The notes: generated by a model from the sequence alone, not told the origin. Counted from the stretch's first letter, positions 7,725 through 17,039 are shown. The stretch: DNA of 64,000 bases from ZC4RG25 sp023428365 (GCA_050283925.1 JBNOAI010000007.1:186001-250000); one strand, 5' to 3'. Translations and numbers: made by a program.

Positions 7725-9611
7725 TCAGGTCTGACGCCGAAACGCTCCGCTGACCAGGATGCGCCATCCGTGGTCTGCAAGGTTTTTGGGCGCGCTGAGG
7801 CCCAGGCGTTCGAGGGCGGCGGTTTCATCCGCGTTGACGGGCGCACGCGATAGTCCTGTGACGATCATCCGCAGGAAATCCGGATAGGAGGCGCCTTTCA
7901 AGGCATTCAGTGGCCCCAGGAGGGAATGCTCCACGTCAGTCATATCGCTGCCGAGCGGGAACTCCGGTAGCAGTCCATCGCGTCTGGCCGACGACAATGC
8001 TGAGCTGATCCGATTGGATCGGTTGTCGGTTGCGTGTGATGGAAGCGCGAAGTCGGGTTCGAGCTTGCCAACCTTCTGCGCCTGATCGCGCAGTTTCGAT
8101 TGGAAGGCGGCGTCGGACATGTTCAGCATCGCCACGATGGTGTCGCGATCCGACTTCCCCCGGAGATCCGCGATCCCGTATTCCGTGACAACGATGTCGC
8201 GCAATGATCGCGGGATTGTCGTATTCGCGTAATCCCAGACGATGTTGGATGTCGTTTTGCGCCCCTGGCGACGCGTGCTGCGGAGCGCAATGACTGAGCG
8301 CGCATTCTTCAAGTCATGCGCCATCGAAACGAAATCGAGCTGGCCACCTGAGCCGCTGACCACGCGTCCATCGGCCAGAGCATCCGACGAAATTGCGCCG
8401 AGCAGGGTTGCTGTCATTGCGGTGTTGATGAAGCGGGCGTGTGCGCGCTCGGTGCGCTTGCGCTCAGCATCGCCGTTCAATGTATTCGTGTACGAGATCG
8501 CCGACATATGGATCTCGTTCATTGTCTCGGACGGCAGTTCTCGCAGGTCCTTGTAAAAAGCGCGATTGCCAACGAAGAAGCCAGCATGCAGCAGCGCCGT
8601 CCCGCCATCGGGCGTGGAGACCCGGCGTTTGAGCACGCCGGCGCGCATGAGTGCCAGATAGCCGTCGACGAGCATTTCCGTGCATCCGTAAAGGCCTACG
8701 GTGAACGGCCCAAGTTCGGAGTCCGGATGCAGCGGTTTGCCAAGCTTCTCGATCAGATTGCGGAATGCGCCATTGTTCGTATGCCGGAGTATGAGGGCAT
8801 GCGTCAGCGCATCTGAGAACGAGCCGATACCGATCTGAAGCGTGCCGCCGTCTTTGATCATCGTCGCGGCATGCAGCGCCATTGCATAATCGGTCAGGGA
8901 AACAGGTTCTTTCGGCGGGGCGAACAGGTCGTATGGTGTTCCATCCGGTTCGAGCAGCACGTCGTATTCCCCGCGCTGACCGATGGCATTGCCGGTCATG
9001 AACGGTAGGTTGGCGTTGAACTCGCCTGCGACGACGACCGGCAGGCCGGCTTTGCGGCGGGCGGCGACGTAGGGCAGCATGTCCAGCGTGATGTCGGTGT
9101 TGGAGCTCAGGCTGATGCGGTCATCACCGGGTAGGGAAGACGGCGCGATGAGCTGGGCAAAAACGTTGATCCCAACGCGTTCCAAATGCGATGCGACATG
9201 CGCATAATTCAAGCTGGTGTAGTCGCGCTGAACGCGGCCATTGCTGAGCCATGCGCCTGCCTGCAGAAAGAACTCGTTGATCGCGATGTTTGGCGGCAGC
9301 GCATCCTTGCGCAACGCTGCAACGTAGAGAGGCTCCGGATAGGTCGGAAACAGGCGCTGCAGGATCGGCTCGGCAAATCGCTTCTCCAGGGTACTGCGAA
9401 ATCGCGGCCGCGCGAGTGTCAGTCCGGAGAAGATGTCGAGCTTGATCCGGCGGTCGGATTCAGCCAGGCGGTACAGAGCGTCCAGAAGTAGCACCGGTTT
9501 CCCGATGCCGATGGGAATGGCCAGCTTGATGTCGCGCCCGACACGATCGACGATCGCTTCGGCGCAGCATGTTGCATCGTTCAAGTGCAGTGCTTCTTTT
9601 AATGCTGACAT
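7725..9611 (-). CDS. Acetyl-CoA hydrolase/transferase family protein
   Basis: About 628 residues. The C-terminal half has the hallmark of the acetyl-CoA hydrolase/transferase (AcH) family: GGQLDFVSMAHDLKNARSV, then VTEYGIADLRGKSDRD. The middle holds GIGSFSDALTHAL and HAGFFVGNRAFY. Such enzymes move CoA between acyl groups or hydrolyse acyl-CoA. It is longer than the classical roughly 500-residue members. The frame is open to 9824, but the ATG at 9611 has AAGGA four bases upstream, and translation beyond it looks unstructured, so I use 9611. It ends 131 bases before the GntR operon promoter and is a separate unit. A role in the same CoA-linked pathway is possible but not shown. Confidence 0.82.
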   Translation of the reverse strand: MSALKEALHLNDATCCAEAIVDRVGRDIKLAIPIGIGKPVLLLDALYRLAESDRRIKLDIFSGLTLARPRFRSTLEKRFAEPILQRLFPTYPEPLYVAALRKDALPPNIAINEFFLQAGAWLSNGRVQRDYTSLNYAHVASHLERVGINVFAQLIAPSSLPGDDRISLSSNTDITLDMLPYVAARRKAGLPVVVAGEFNANLPFMTGNAIGQRGEYDVLLEPDGTPYDLFAPPKEPVSLTDYAMALHAATMIKDGGTLQIGIGSFSDALTHALILRHTNNGAFRNLIEKLGKPLHPDSELGPFTVGLYGCTEMLVDGYLALMRAGVLKRRVSTPDGGTALLHAGFFVGNRAFYKDLRELPSETMNEIHMSAISYTNTLNGDAERKRTERAHARFINTAMTATLLGAISSDALADGRVVSGSGGQLDFVSMAHDLKNARSVIALRSTRRQGRKTTSNIVWDYANTTIPRSLRDIVVTEYGIADLRGKSDRDTIVAMLNMSDAAFQSKLRDQAQKVGKLEPDFALPSHATDNRSNRISSALSSARRDGLLPEFPLGSDMTDVEHSLLGPLNALKGASYPDFLRMIVTGLSRAPVNADETAALERLGLSAPKNLADHGWRILVSGAFRRQT

Positions 9612-10210
9612 TCGATCCTTAGGAACTCTGACGGGGCTTCGGTCGGGAACTGCGGATGGTAAAGCACATGCCCAGGGCGAGCTAGACAGAGGGGCGTTGA
9701 GCCGCGTAGCCGAATGACGCTCCGAACCTCGGCTCGATGAGGATGTTGTCGTCCGGTCGAAGCGGAGCGTCGACCTTTGGTGTGTGGTCCAGGCGCATTC
9801 GGGCGGGCTGGCGGCTGCAACCATCGATTATGGGTGGGCCTGGGGTTGTCAGCGCGGGCTCTACCGGCTTTGTCTTATCCCGCCATTACACTGTGACGAT
9901 TGGTAAGGACGAGTATCCACGAATTTGTTTCTATTCTACAATCTATAGTTGTTATACAGTATAAACACTACCAAAGATAGATTGAGTGGCGGGTTTTCTC
10001 GTTTTGGGTTTGTTTTGTAGGATGTTTTCAGAAGTTGTTTTCTAAATATTTGCGGATCAGTTTCGCGACTAGCCGTCTATGCGGAAATATTTACACATAT
10101 TTATCCATAAAGTCAGCGGCATAACTAAAAAAAGCGCGTGTTAGAAAGAAACAATTAGGTGAGATCGAGATAAATATTACGGGCGAGCATCACCAACGAA
10201 TGCGTGCCTC
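9612..10210. other. Intergenic region, about 600 bases, AT-rich in the right half
   Basis: No convincing gene is seen. The region separates the leftward acetyl-CoA hydrolase gene from the rightward GGDEF-EAL gene, so it should carry both promoters. From about 9900 the composition turns AT-rich, and a 13-base palindrome lies at 9952-9964. No clear -35/-10 pair could be assigned. Confidence 0.6.
9952..9964. repeat. Perfect 6-1-6 palindrome, possible operator
   Basis: TTATAC-A-GTATAA is a perfect inverted repeat with a one-base centre, in the AT-rich gap about 250 bases upstream of the GGDEF-EAL gene. It has the size and symmetry of a dimeric repressor site. No partner protein can be named. Confidence 0.4.
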
Positions 10211-12484
10211 ATGAATACCGATCGATACAAAATCGCCGACCGGACGTTACAGCGCTCCAAAAGGATATTGCTGCAACCCGTCGGCTTCGGCGTTGTCCTG
10301 CTGTGCGTTGTTTGGGCCGCCGTCTGGCAGCATATCGAAACCGAGCGCAAGGCGGCCGAACGCGATATCGATCAGGAAGCGGCAAACTTGGCGCAGGTCT
10401 TCGAGAAGAACATCTCTCGTACGGCCAGCGAGATCGACCGCATTCTCAAGTTTTTGCGTCAGAGCTATGAGCGCAGTGGCTTCACGGCCGAATGGCCGGG
10501 CCTGCTGCAGGAAGATTTCACGGTCGATGAAAAGACCGTCCAGATGGCGGTCATGGACCCCAAAGGGATGATGATTACCAGCACGGCGATGCTTTATCCG
10601 CCGAAGCCGGTTGATCTCAGCGATCGTGAACATTTCCGGGTGCACACCGAATCTGACTTGGACACGCTGTTCATCAGTAAGCCTGTCGTGGGACGCGCAT
10701 CAGGAAAATGGTCCGTCCAATTCACGCGGCGATATTATGCCAAAGATGGCAGCTTCGGCGGCGTCGTGGTTTTGTCGCTCGATCCGACTTATCTTTCGTC
10801 GGCCTATGGCGGACTCAATCTGGGGCATGGTACCGGCGTTGCCGTGGTCGGTCCGGATGACATCGTGCGGACGGGAACCGGAATCTACGCAAATTCGCTG
10901 GGGCAAAAGCTTCACGACATCACAAGCTTCATTGATGTGAAACGTGAGGAGGACGGCACGAAGCTCGTGAATGCCGAGATCGGCGGTCATCAGCGTGTGA
11001 TGGCAATCCGTCCGGTGAAGGATTACCCGCTGAAGGTGGTTGTCGCTGGCCGTGACATCATGGAGGACGGCCCGCGCCAGAGCAATCGACGCAAATACGT
11101 GGCTGGGGCGACCTTCCTGTCCATTCTGGTCCTGTTTGCAGTGATCGGCGCATTGCGGAGCCGCATACGGCATGAGGCAGAACTGCTTCACATTGCACGG
11201 CACGATCATCTGACCGGGCTCGCGAACCGCGCAAAGTTCAGCGAGGGCATCGACCGGGCATTTGAATCCTTCCAGGACGGCCGGGAATTCGCCTTGCATC
11301 TCATAGATCTTGACGGCTTCAAGTTCGTCAACGACACGCGTGGGCATCCGTTGGGCGACAGATTATTGACGCACGTTGCGGATCGCCTGCAAACGGCGTT
11401 AGGCCCCAACGACAGTGTCGCAAGGCTCGGTGGCGACGAGTTTGCCGTCATCCAGGCGGATGTGCGTGAGGAGGGAGACGCTGCCGAACTGGCCAAGTTG
11501 ATGTGTCAGATTCTGAGCGAGCCCTATGACATCGAGGGGTTGCGCGTCATTGTTGGCGCCAGCATCGGTGTTGCGCTCGGGCACAAGCATGCTCGTACGG
11601 CGGCCGATCTGGTCAAGGCCGCGGATCTGGCGCTGTACGCGGCAAAAGCTGCGGGCCGTGGCCGCTTCTGCTTCTATAATAAGAGTATGCACGCCTCGGT
11701 CCAGGCACGTCATGCCCTGGAGACGAGCCTGCGCATGGCTCTCGAAGGAAACCAGCTCGAGGTCCACTACCAACCCATCGTCAATATCGCGTCCAAGGAG
11801 CTGAAAGGGTTTGAAGCCCTTGTGCGGTGGCGCCATCCGGAACGTGGCCTGGTTTCGCCTGCCGAGTTCATTTCTGTCGCCGAAGAGACCGGATTGATCG
11901 TGCCGATCGGCGCGTGGGTTTTGCAGACAGCGTGCATGGAGATGGCAAACCGGCCCGATACGCTGAAGATTGCGGTCAATATCGCGCCCAGTCAGTTCAG
12001 GGACGGGACTTTGGTGGATACCGTCCGGAGCGCGCTTGAAGCATCAGGTTTGGCGCCTCATCGGCTCGAGATCGAGATCACCGAATCCACGTTGATGCAA
12101 CACGACAGCACGACCATTGGTCAGCTGCAGGAGCTGCAGGCTCTCGGCATCCGAATTGTTCTGGATGACTTCGGCACCGGCTACTCGTCTCTGAGCTACC
12201 TGCAGATGTATCCGATCAGCCGGATCAAAATTGATCGTAGCTTCGTGAAAACGCTGGGTCAGAAGCACAGCGCGACGGTCATCATCCGGGCGATCACGAC
12301 GCTGGCATCAAACCTCGGGATGAGCACAGTGGCGGAGGGCGTCGAAACCCAGCAGCAGCTCGATGAGCTGGCGGTTCTGGGATGCACGGAGGCGCAGGGC
12401 TACTTCTTCAGTCCGCCGAAGCCGGCCGATGAGATCTTGCCGGCCAAAGTTTCCGAGGATGGCCGGAGGTCGCTGGCCGCCTGA
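10211..12484 (+). CDS. Membrane GGDEF-EAL protein with periplasmic Cache-like sensor
   Basis: A 757-residue cyclic-di-GMP enzyme. A membrane helix at about 20-40 is followed by a periplasmic region (about 45-285) of Cache/PDC type, then a second helix at about 297-316. The GGDEF domain has an intact GGDEF at 407-411. The product-inhibition site is degenerate: GPND stands where RxxD is expected five residues before GGDEF. The EAL domain begins with EALVRW at 535 and keeps NIAPSQF, EITESTL, DDFGTGYSSL, KIDRSFV and EGVET, so both synthesis and breakdown look chemically possible. It is placed beside the flagellar island, and c-di-GMP commonly governs motility; a direct link here is only inferred. 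The start ATG has a poor ribosome site. Confidence 0.93.
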   Translation: MNTDRYKIADRTLQRSKRILLQPVGFGVVLLCVVWAAVWQHIETERKAAERDIDQEAANLAQVFEKNISRTASEIDRILKFLRQSYERSGFTAEWPGLLQEDFTVDEKTVQMAVMDPKGMMITSTAMLYPPKPVDLSDREHFRVHTESDLDTLFISKPVVGRASGKWSVQFTRRYYAKDGSFGGVVVLSLDPTYLSSAYGGLNLGHGTGVAVVGPDDIVRTGTGIYANSLGQKLHDITSFIDVKREEDGTKLVNAEIGGHQRVMAIRPVKDYPLKVVVAGRDIMEDGPRQSNRRKYVAGATFLSILVLFAVIGALRSRIRHEAELLHIARHDHLTGLANRAKFSEGIDRAFESFQDGREFALHLIDLDGFKFVNDTRGHPLGDRLLTHVADRLQTALGPNDSVARLGGDEFAVIQADVREEGDAAELAKLMCQILSEPYDIEGLRVIVGASIGVALGHKHARTAADLVKAADLALYAAKAAGRGRFCFYNKSMHASVQARHALETSLRMALEGNQLEVHYQPIVNIASKELKGFEALVRWRHPERGLVSPAEFISVAEETGLIVPIGAWVLQTACMEMANRPDTLKIAVNIAPSQFRDGTLVDTVRSALEASGLAPHRLEIEITESTLMQHDSTTIGQLQELQALGIRIVLDDFGTGYSSLSYLQMYPISRIKIDRSFVKTLGQKHSATVIIRAITTLASNLGMSTVAEGVETQQQLDELAVLGCTEAQGYFFSPPKPADEILPAKVSEDGRRSLAA

Positions 12485-12507
12485 CCCGCCCAGCACGTTC
12501 GATCGAG

Positions 12508-12711
12508 GTGTGTATCGTGTACCCTGATGTAAACAACTCGACTCCTGACGATGCCATGCAGTCCGGCTGGCGGGCTGCCCTTGGTATCAAGCTGGCCATG
12601 TTCGGCGTTCTGCTTCTGGTCGCGCAGGCGAACTTCGGTTTTCCCGCTGCCAATGTAACAAGCGACGGCGGTGTACCTACGGCGTTGCTTGTGCTGTCGA
12701 AGGGCATCTAG
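12508..12711 (+). CDS. Possible small membrane protein, unknown
   Basis: A 67-residue frame with a GTG start 23 bases after the GGDEF-EAL stop. It has one hydrophobic stretch, WRAALGIKLAMFGVLLLVAQANFGF, at about residues 20-45, fit for a membrane helix. No family is recognised and the ribosome site is weak. It could be a small protein co-transcribed with the c-di-GMP enzyme or a chance frame. Confidence 0.35.
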   Translation: MCIVYPDVNNSTPDDAMQSGWRAALGIKLAMFGVLLLVAQANFGFPAANVTSDGGVPTALLVLSKGI

Positions 12712-12734
12712 AGACGGCGAGGCCGGCCGTTTGA

Positions 12735-13469
12735 CTACGACCGGATCAACAGCAGCAGCCCCGTCGCAAGCAGGACGTACAAAACGACCAGCTTGAACTT
12801 CGATGCCGGGATAAAGTCGCGCATCCGGGTGCCGATCTGGACTCCGAGCAGTGCAGGCACGATCGCAATAATCGACAGCCCCAGAAGAAGCGGTGTCATA
12901 ATTCCTGCAGAGAACAAGCCGATCGCCAGAAGTACGGATGATAGCGAAACCGCAAGATTGATCGCTTGAACCAGTCGATTGGGGTCGAGTTCAAGGGCCA
13001 TCATGTAGGGGAATAGCGGCATGACCTGCGAACCCGTGAGGCCGGTCAGCAGGCCATTGGCAAAACCGGTCGGAAACTGCAGTGCCCGTTCGGAGGTCTT
13101 GGAAATCGACAGATGCGGCCGGGCCAGCGATAGAAGCGCATAGCCGATGATCACAATCCCCAAAGTGCGTGTGGCAATAGATTGTGCGACCCACGCCAGC
13201 AGGTAGACGCCAATTCCGATACCTGGAAGCATGGCCAAGTAGAGGTTCGAGAACCGCTTGGCGATCTCGGTAAAATGTCCAGCGGTGAAGGCGACGGTAA
13301 CATTGGTTGCCATCGCCGGTATGATGACGAGCGCCATCGCGGGCTTCAGGCCGATGGCGGAAACGAGAAACGGCAGGGCGCAGGAGGAATAGCCAAGGCC
13401 CGTCGCGCCCTTGACGATGCCGGCTAGAAAAAGGCCGAGCCCGGCCGATATCACCAGAGACCAATCCAT
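12735..13469 (-). CDS. TauE/SafE family membrane permease
   Basis: About 244 residues with eight or so hydrophobic segments in two halves, the layout of the TauE/SafE (sulfite or organosulfonate exporter) family. Each half begins with the family's glycine-rich turn: LAGIVKGATGLGYS in the first and ANGLLTGLTGSQVMPLFPY in the second. It should move a small anion across the inner membrane. The frame extends to 13577, but ATG at 13469, with GGGGAG nine bases upstream, begins directly at the first membrane helix and is the better start. The substrate is not indicated by neighbours; the sulfite-reduction genes are 34 kb away. Confidence 0.85.
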   Translation of the reverse strand: MDWSLVISAGLGLFLAGIVKGATGLGYSSCALPFLVSAIGLKPAMALVIIPAMATNVTVAFTAGHFTEIAKRFSNLYLAMLPGIGIGVYLLAWVAQSIATRTLGIVIIGYALLSLARPHLSISKTSERALQFPTGFANGLLTGLTGSQVMPLFPYMMALELDPNRLVQAINLAVSLSSVLLAIGLFSAGIMTPLLLGLSIIAIVPALLGVQIGTRMRDFIPASKFKLVVLYVLLATGLLLLIRS

Positions 13470-13591
13470 CCACGTGACTCCCCGAGCACGGGCTGAGCGG
13501 CGCGACACATCGGCCATCGCGCCGTAGCGTGCGAGACACGTCCAGAATTTCCGCTCCGGACGCTCATCCCCCGACAATGTATCTAGTTAGC

Positions 13592-14380
13592 TCAGTCGAT
13601 CTCGGCGGCAGTGCCGTCGTCATTCAGGAACCAAGGCTTCACGCCAAAGCCCCGCTTCAAAGAGTACATATAGAAAATGGGCAGTTTTTCCGGGAACAGT
13701 TCCCGATGATCGCTGCCGTTGAATGTCACGAAGACTGAGCTCGGGAAGAACAGCTCAATTACTTGCCGTTCCACCATGTTCATCTCGAAGTATGTGCGCG
13801 CGCCCTGCTCGGCCGTTCCGGCACCGCGGTACCAACGCATCGCACTTCCGGTGAGTTGGCTGATCGTAGCTTCTGTTGGCCCCGGGCTATCATCGACTTT
13901 GATCGCCCGACCGGCGGTTTCAGTGAGTTCGCTCAGCAAATAGCACTCGAAGCCCCGCTTCTCCGCCTCGCGCTCGATTTGCGTGAAGTAAGAATTGATG
14001 CTTTGGGCGGCGTGGCCGTTCAGCGTCGCATGTGTATCCGTGAGGACGAGGCTGATGGCGCAGCCGTCGCGATAGGCGGCTTTGACGCGATCGGCCATCG
14101 ATGCGAGGTAGTCGAGGCACTGAAGATCAGGGGTTGCAATATCGGATCTGGGGCCCTTGCCCCAGTAGAGCACGAACGACATTGGCTGCCGTTTCATCAT
14201 CGTCCGAGCGGCGAAGTGCTCTAAAAGTGAAATATCCGACGGCTGCTCACGCTTGAACGCCCAGGTGTTGAATGCCTGGGTGAGCTTTTTTACGTCGGCG
14301 CTGTTTGGAAGTTTTCTAAGGCTGCTGCCGGATGAGGGCGGCCGTGACTTTGGTTTTGTACTCGGTGACACGCTTTGCAT
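13592..14380 (-). CDS. Unrecognised protein, weakly reminiscent of DIT1/isonitrile synthase-like proteins
   Basis: About 262 residues and predicted soluble; no signal peptide or membrane helix is seen. Notable stretches are SFVLYWGKGPRSDI, ISLVLTDTHATLNGHA, EREAEKRGFECYLLSEL and, near the end, FFPSSVFVTFNGSDHRELFPEKLP. The alternating beta-strand and helix pattern with a DTHA loop recalls a Rossmann-like enzyme and faintly the DIT1/PvcA family, but I cannot assign it. The start is taken at ATG 14380, with GAGAG upstream, over the longer frame to 14440. A CtrA-type site lies about 100 bases upstream in the matching orientation, which suggests cell-cycle or motility-linked expression (inference). 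Confidence 0.75.
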   Translation of the reverse strand: MQSVSPSTKPKSRPPSSGSSLRKLPNSADVKKLTQAFNTWAFKREQPSDISLLEHFAARTMMKRQPMSFVLYWGKGPRSDIATPDLQCLDYLASMADRVKAAYRDGCAISLVLTDTHATLNGHAAQSINSYFTQIEREAEKRGFECYLLSELTETAGRAIKVDDSPGPTEATISQLTGSAMRWYRGAGTAEQGARTYFEMNMVERQVIELFFPSSVFVTFNGSDHRELFPEKLPIFYMYSLKRGFGVKPWFLNDDGTAAEID

Positions 14381-15013
14381 ACTCAACTCTCTCGCGCATA
14401 GCGTTGACGCAACAGTGCGCGCCCCAATGTGCGCAGTCATCGGAGCCGCTAGCAGGCGGTATGATTGTGCGGGACGGTTAAGATTGTATTAAAATTCACC
14501 GACTGGTAACGAAATCAGCCGCAAGGCGGTTGCTGATCCATCCGTCTGGCACGGTCCGTGCCGGGGTGCACACCGAACAAGTTCACCCCACCGCTGAGGC
14601 GCCAAATGTCGGGCAATTGTGACGTAGTGGAGGCGGGACTCGCCGCCCACGATGAAAGTCGATCAGCCTAGAAATGAATGCAATCTGCGAGCTGAAAGCC
14701 TATTGAACGTTATTTATCATCAGTTTTTTTGATTTCTTTTGCCGCAACCATTGCCCCATTTCAAAGCATCACGTTGAGAAATTGTCGCAACACGCAATAA
14801 TTGCGAATCCGCGCAGAAACACCAAATGCGAGCGCCCCCTCCTGTCGCAAAGTAATTCGCGGAACTTTGCAAGGATTCAAAGTGTCGTGTGTGCAGAAAT
14901 CCGCACGTCGGTGTCAATCTGATCTTAAAGATTCTGATGGCGCAGCTTCGCGTTGACGCGAAAAGTCGACAATTGTACCCGATTCACTGGGGGCATGATT
15001 CGGGGGGGCGGCC
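14381..15013. other. Intergenic region of about 630 bases between divergent genes
   Basis: No gene is supported. It carries a CtrA-type site at 14478-14492 and a 7-1-7 palindrome at 14548-14562 (GGCACGG-T-CCGTGCC). From about 14700 it becomes AT-rich, with several short dyads such as GCAATAATTGC. It should hold the promoters of the leftward unknown gene and of ftcR. No firm -35/-10 pair was found for ftcR. Confidence 0.6.
14478..14492 (-). promoter_or_regulatory. CtrA-type binding site TTAA-N7-TTAA
   Basis: Two TTAA half-sites seven bases apart (14478-14481 and 14489-14492). Read on the minus strand it is TTAA-N7-TTAAC, the full alphaproteobacterial CtrA consensus, pointing toward the gene at 13592-14380. 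Confidence 0.65.
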
Positions 15014-15685
15014 ATGATCCTTATCGCGGACGAGCGCGAAACCGTGACCGATGGATATCGGACTTGGTTTGATCGTGAAGGTGTAACGGCATCGGGGATA
15101 CTGCCTGGGGATCTCACGACCTGGGTAGATACCGCATCGGAAATCGATATGGGAGCCGTCGAGGCCTTCCTTCTTGGGGATTTCTCGGGGCGTCAGACGC
15201 TGTCGAGGAAAATACGTGGCCGGACTGGTGCCGCGGTTATTGCGATGAACGACAGCAAGTCGCTGGAAGAAACGCTTGATCTCTTCGCGGCGGGCGTTGA
15301 CGACGTTGTCAGGAAACCGATTCACGTTCGAGAAATATTGGCTCGCATTCATGCGATTCGCCGGCGCGCAAGCAATGATTCGGAGTGCGCGGATTTTGGC
15401 GATCTGCGCGTGTTTTTCGATGGGCGTGATCCGGAAGTGGCGGGGGATGTTCTGCCGCTGCCGCGTCGTGAGCGGCGCATTCTCGAATATCTCGTGACGA
15501 ATAGAGGGCGCCGGGTCACGAAAAGTCAGATCTTCAATGCCGTTTATGGTCTGTTTGGCGAAGATATCGACGAGAATGTCGTCGAGAGCCATATCAGCAA
15601 GCTGCGCAAGCGTCTGCGGTATCGGCTTGGGCGTGAGCTGATCGATTCGCAGCGTTATCTCGGATATCGGCTGATCCAGGCATAG
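15014..15685 (+). CDS. ftcR: FtcR/Rem-type flagellar transcriptional activator
   Basis: A 223-residue OmpR-type regulator. The N-terminal receiver domain begins MILIADERETVTDGY; the C-terminal winged helix holds PRRERRILEYLVTNRGRRVTKSQIF and ENVVESHISKLRKRLR. The sequence matches the FtcR/Rem class of Brucella and Sinorhizobium, which activates flagellar genes. The segment EAFLLGDFSG lies where an aspartate phosphorylation site is normally found, and the usual DxxMP pattern is absent, as in that class. The start ATG follows a GGGGGGGCGG ribosome site. Its place immediately before flgE is the same as in those genera. It probably controls this island. Confidence 0.9.
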   Translation: MILIADERETVTDGYRTWFDREGVTASGILPGDLTTWVDTASEIDMGAVEAFLLGDFSGRQTLSRKIRGRTGAAVIAMNDSKSLEETLDLFAAGVDDVVRKPIHVREILARIHAIRRRASNDSECADFGDLRVFFDGRDPEVAGDVLPLPRRERRILEYLVTNRGRRVTKSQIFNAVYGLFGEDIDENVVESHISKLRKRLRYRLGRELIDSQRYLGYRLIQA

Positions 15686-15696
15686 ATGTGGCACGA

Positions 15697-15722
15697 AATG
15701 GCGCTTTCGTTTTTGCGCCATT
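15697..15722 (+). repeat. Inverted repeat between ftcR and flgE
   Basis: AATGGCGC at 15697-15704 and its complement GCGCCATT at 15715-15722 flank a 10-base T-rich loop. No T-run follows on the plus strand, so it is not a typical terminator. It could be a processing signal or a regulator site. Confidence 0.4.
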
Positions 15723-15788
15723 CAGCCCCGCGCAAGCCCTGTCTGTCAGTTTCGTTTCATCAGAAGCAAGATCTCGGGAATCTGCGCG

Positions 15789-17039
15789 ATGAGCCTTTAT
15801 GGCATGATGCGAACGGGTGCGTCCGGTATGGCGGCGCAGGCAAATCGACTGGCGACGGTCGCTGATAACATCGCGAATATGAATACGACTGGTTATAAGC
15901 GGGCGTCGACGGAATTTGCGTCGATGATTCTTGAATCAGGCGAAGGCAGCTACGTTTCGGGCAGCGTTCGCACCGATGTTCGCTACGCAATCAGCGCCGA
16001 GGGTACGCATTCTTATACGACCTCTGCGACGGATCTCGCAATTGATGGTCAGGGGTTCTTTCTCGTCGGCGGCAGCGGCGGTCAGGTTTATCTCACGCGT
16101 GCCGGGTCGTTTGTGCCGGATGGGCAGGGGCGGCTTGTCAATGCGGCAGGCTACTATCTGATGGGCTATCCGCTGACTGATGGCGGTCCGACTGTCGTCG
16201 CGAATGGATATGCGGGGCTTGAAGTTATCAATATCGGTGAATTGGCTATGCAGGCCAACGCGTCGACTGAGGGACGTTTTTACGTCAATTTGCCGTACAA
16301 CGCTGACGTCGTTACTGCGGATCTGCCGTCGAGCAATGATCCTGCCGCTGTTTTCACCGCAATGACATCTCTTGTGTCCTACGACAATGTCGGTAACGAG
16401 ATTATTCTGGATGTCTACAGCACCAAAACCGGTCCAACGACGTGGGAGATCGCGGTCTATGATCGTGCCACGGCTGCTGCTGGCGGAGGGTTTCCGTATT
16501 CGTCGGGACCGCTGGAAACGGAAACTCTGACCTTTGACGCAATGGGTAAATTGACGGGAGGTACGACATCGCTGTCGATTCCCATTCCTAATGGTCAAAC
16601 GCTCACGCTTGATATGTCACAATCGACTCATCTTCCAGGTTCGTATTCGTACTCGGTTGCAGATATAAACGGCAACGCGCCGAGTGATGTCGAGCGGATT
16701 GAGTTTGCCAGTGACGGCACGCTTTATGCTGTTTTCAGAAATTCGGCGCGCGTGGCGACACATAAAATTCCGCTCGCGACAGTCACGAGCCCTGACAATC
16801 TTCAGTCGTTGCCTGGCAACGTTTACGCACCAAGCGCCAATTCAGGTGATGTCAGAGTCGGTTTCGCCGGTGATGGTGGTTTGGGTAACATCGCATCGGG
16901 CGCGCTGGAGCAGTCAACCGTAGATCTCGCTTCCGAACTGACCGCGATGATTGAATCGCAGCGTAATTACACGGCCAATTCCAAGGTATTCCAAACCGGG
17001 GCCGATTTGATGGACGTTCTCGTCAACTTGAAGCGCTGA
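15789..17039 (+). CDS. flgE: Flagellar hook protein FlgE
   Basis: A 416-residue hook subunit. The N-terminal rod/hook signature is MSLYGMMRTGASGMAAQANRLATVADNIANMNTTGYKR, with the ANxxxNxNTTGYKR core. Residues about 90-130 hold IDGQGFFLV and YLTRAGSF. The C-terminus, SGALEQSTVDLASELTAMIESQRNYTANSKV, is the usual paired coiled segment of axial proteins. It polymerises outside the cell into the hook joining rod and filament. A GGGAAT ribosome site precedes the ATG. It heads a structural run just after ftcR and is probably one of the targets of that regulator. Confidence 0.95.
   Translation: MSLYGMMRTGASGMAAQANRLATVADNIANMNTTGYKRASTEFASMILESGEGSYVSGSVRTDVRYAISAEGTHSYTTSATDLAIDGQGFFLVGGSGGQVYLTRAGSFVPDGQGRLVNAAGYYLMGYPLTDGGPTVVANGYAGLEVINIGELAMQANASTEGRFYVNLPYNADVVTADLPSSNDPAAVFTAMTSLVSYDNVGNEIILDVYSTKTGPTTWEIAVYDRATAAAGGGFPYSSGPLETETLTFDAMGKLTGGTTSLSIPIPNGQTLTLDMSQSTHLPGSYSYSVADINGNAPSDVERIEFASDGTLYAVFRNSARVATHKIPLATVTSPDNLQSLPGNVYAPSANSGDVRVGFAGDGGLGNIASGALEQSTVDLASELTAMIESQRNYTANSKVFQTGADLMDVLVNLKR

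Noticed and set aside
12714..12733. Possible terminator (ACGGC...GCCGT then TTT) after the small membrane frame
   Set aside because: The stem has only five pairs and the T-run three bases; too weak to call.
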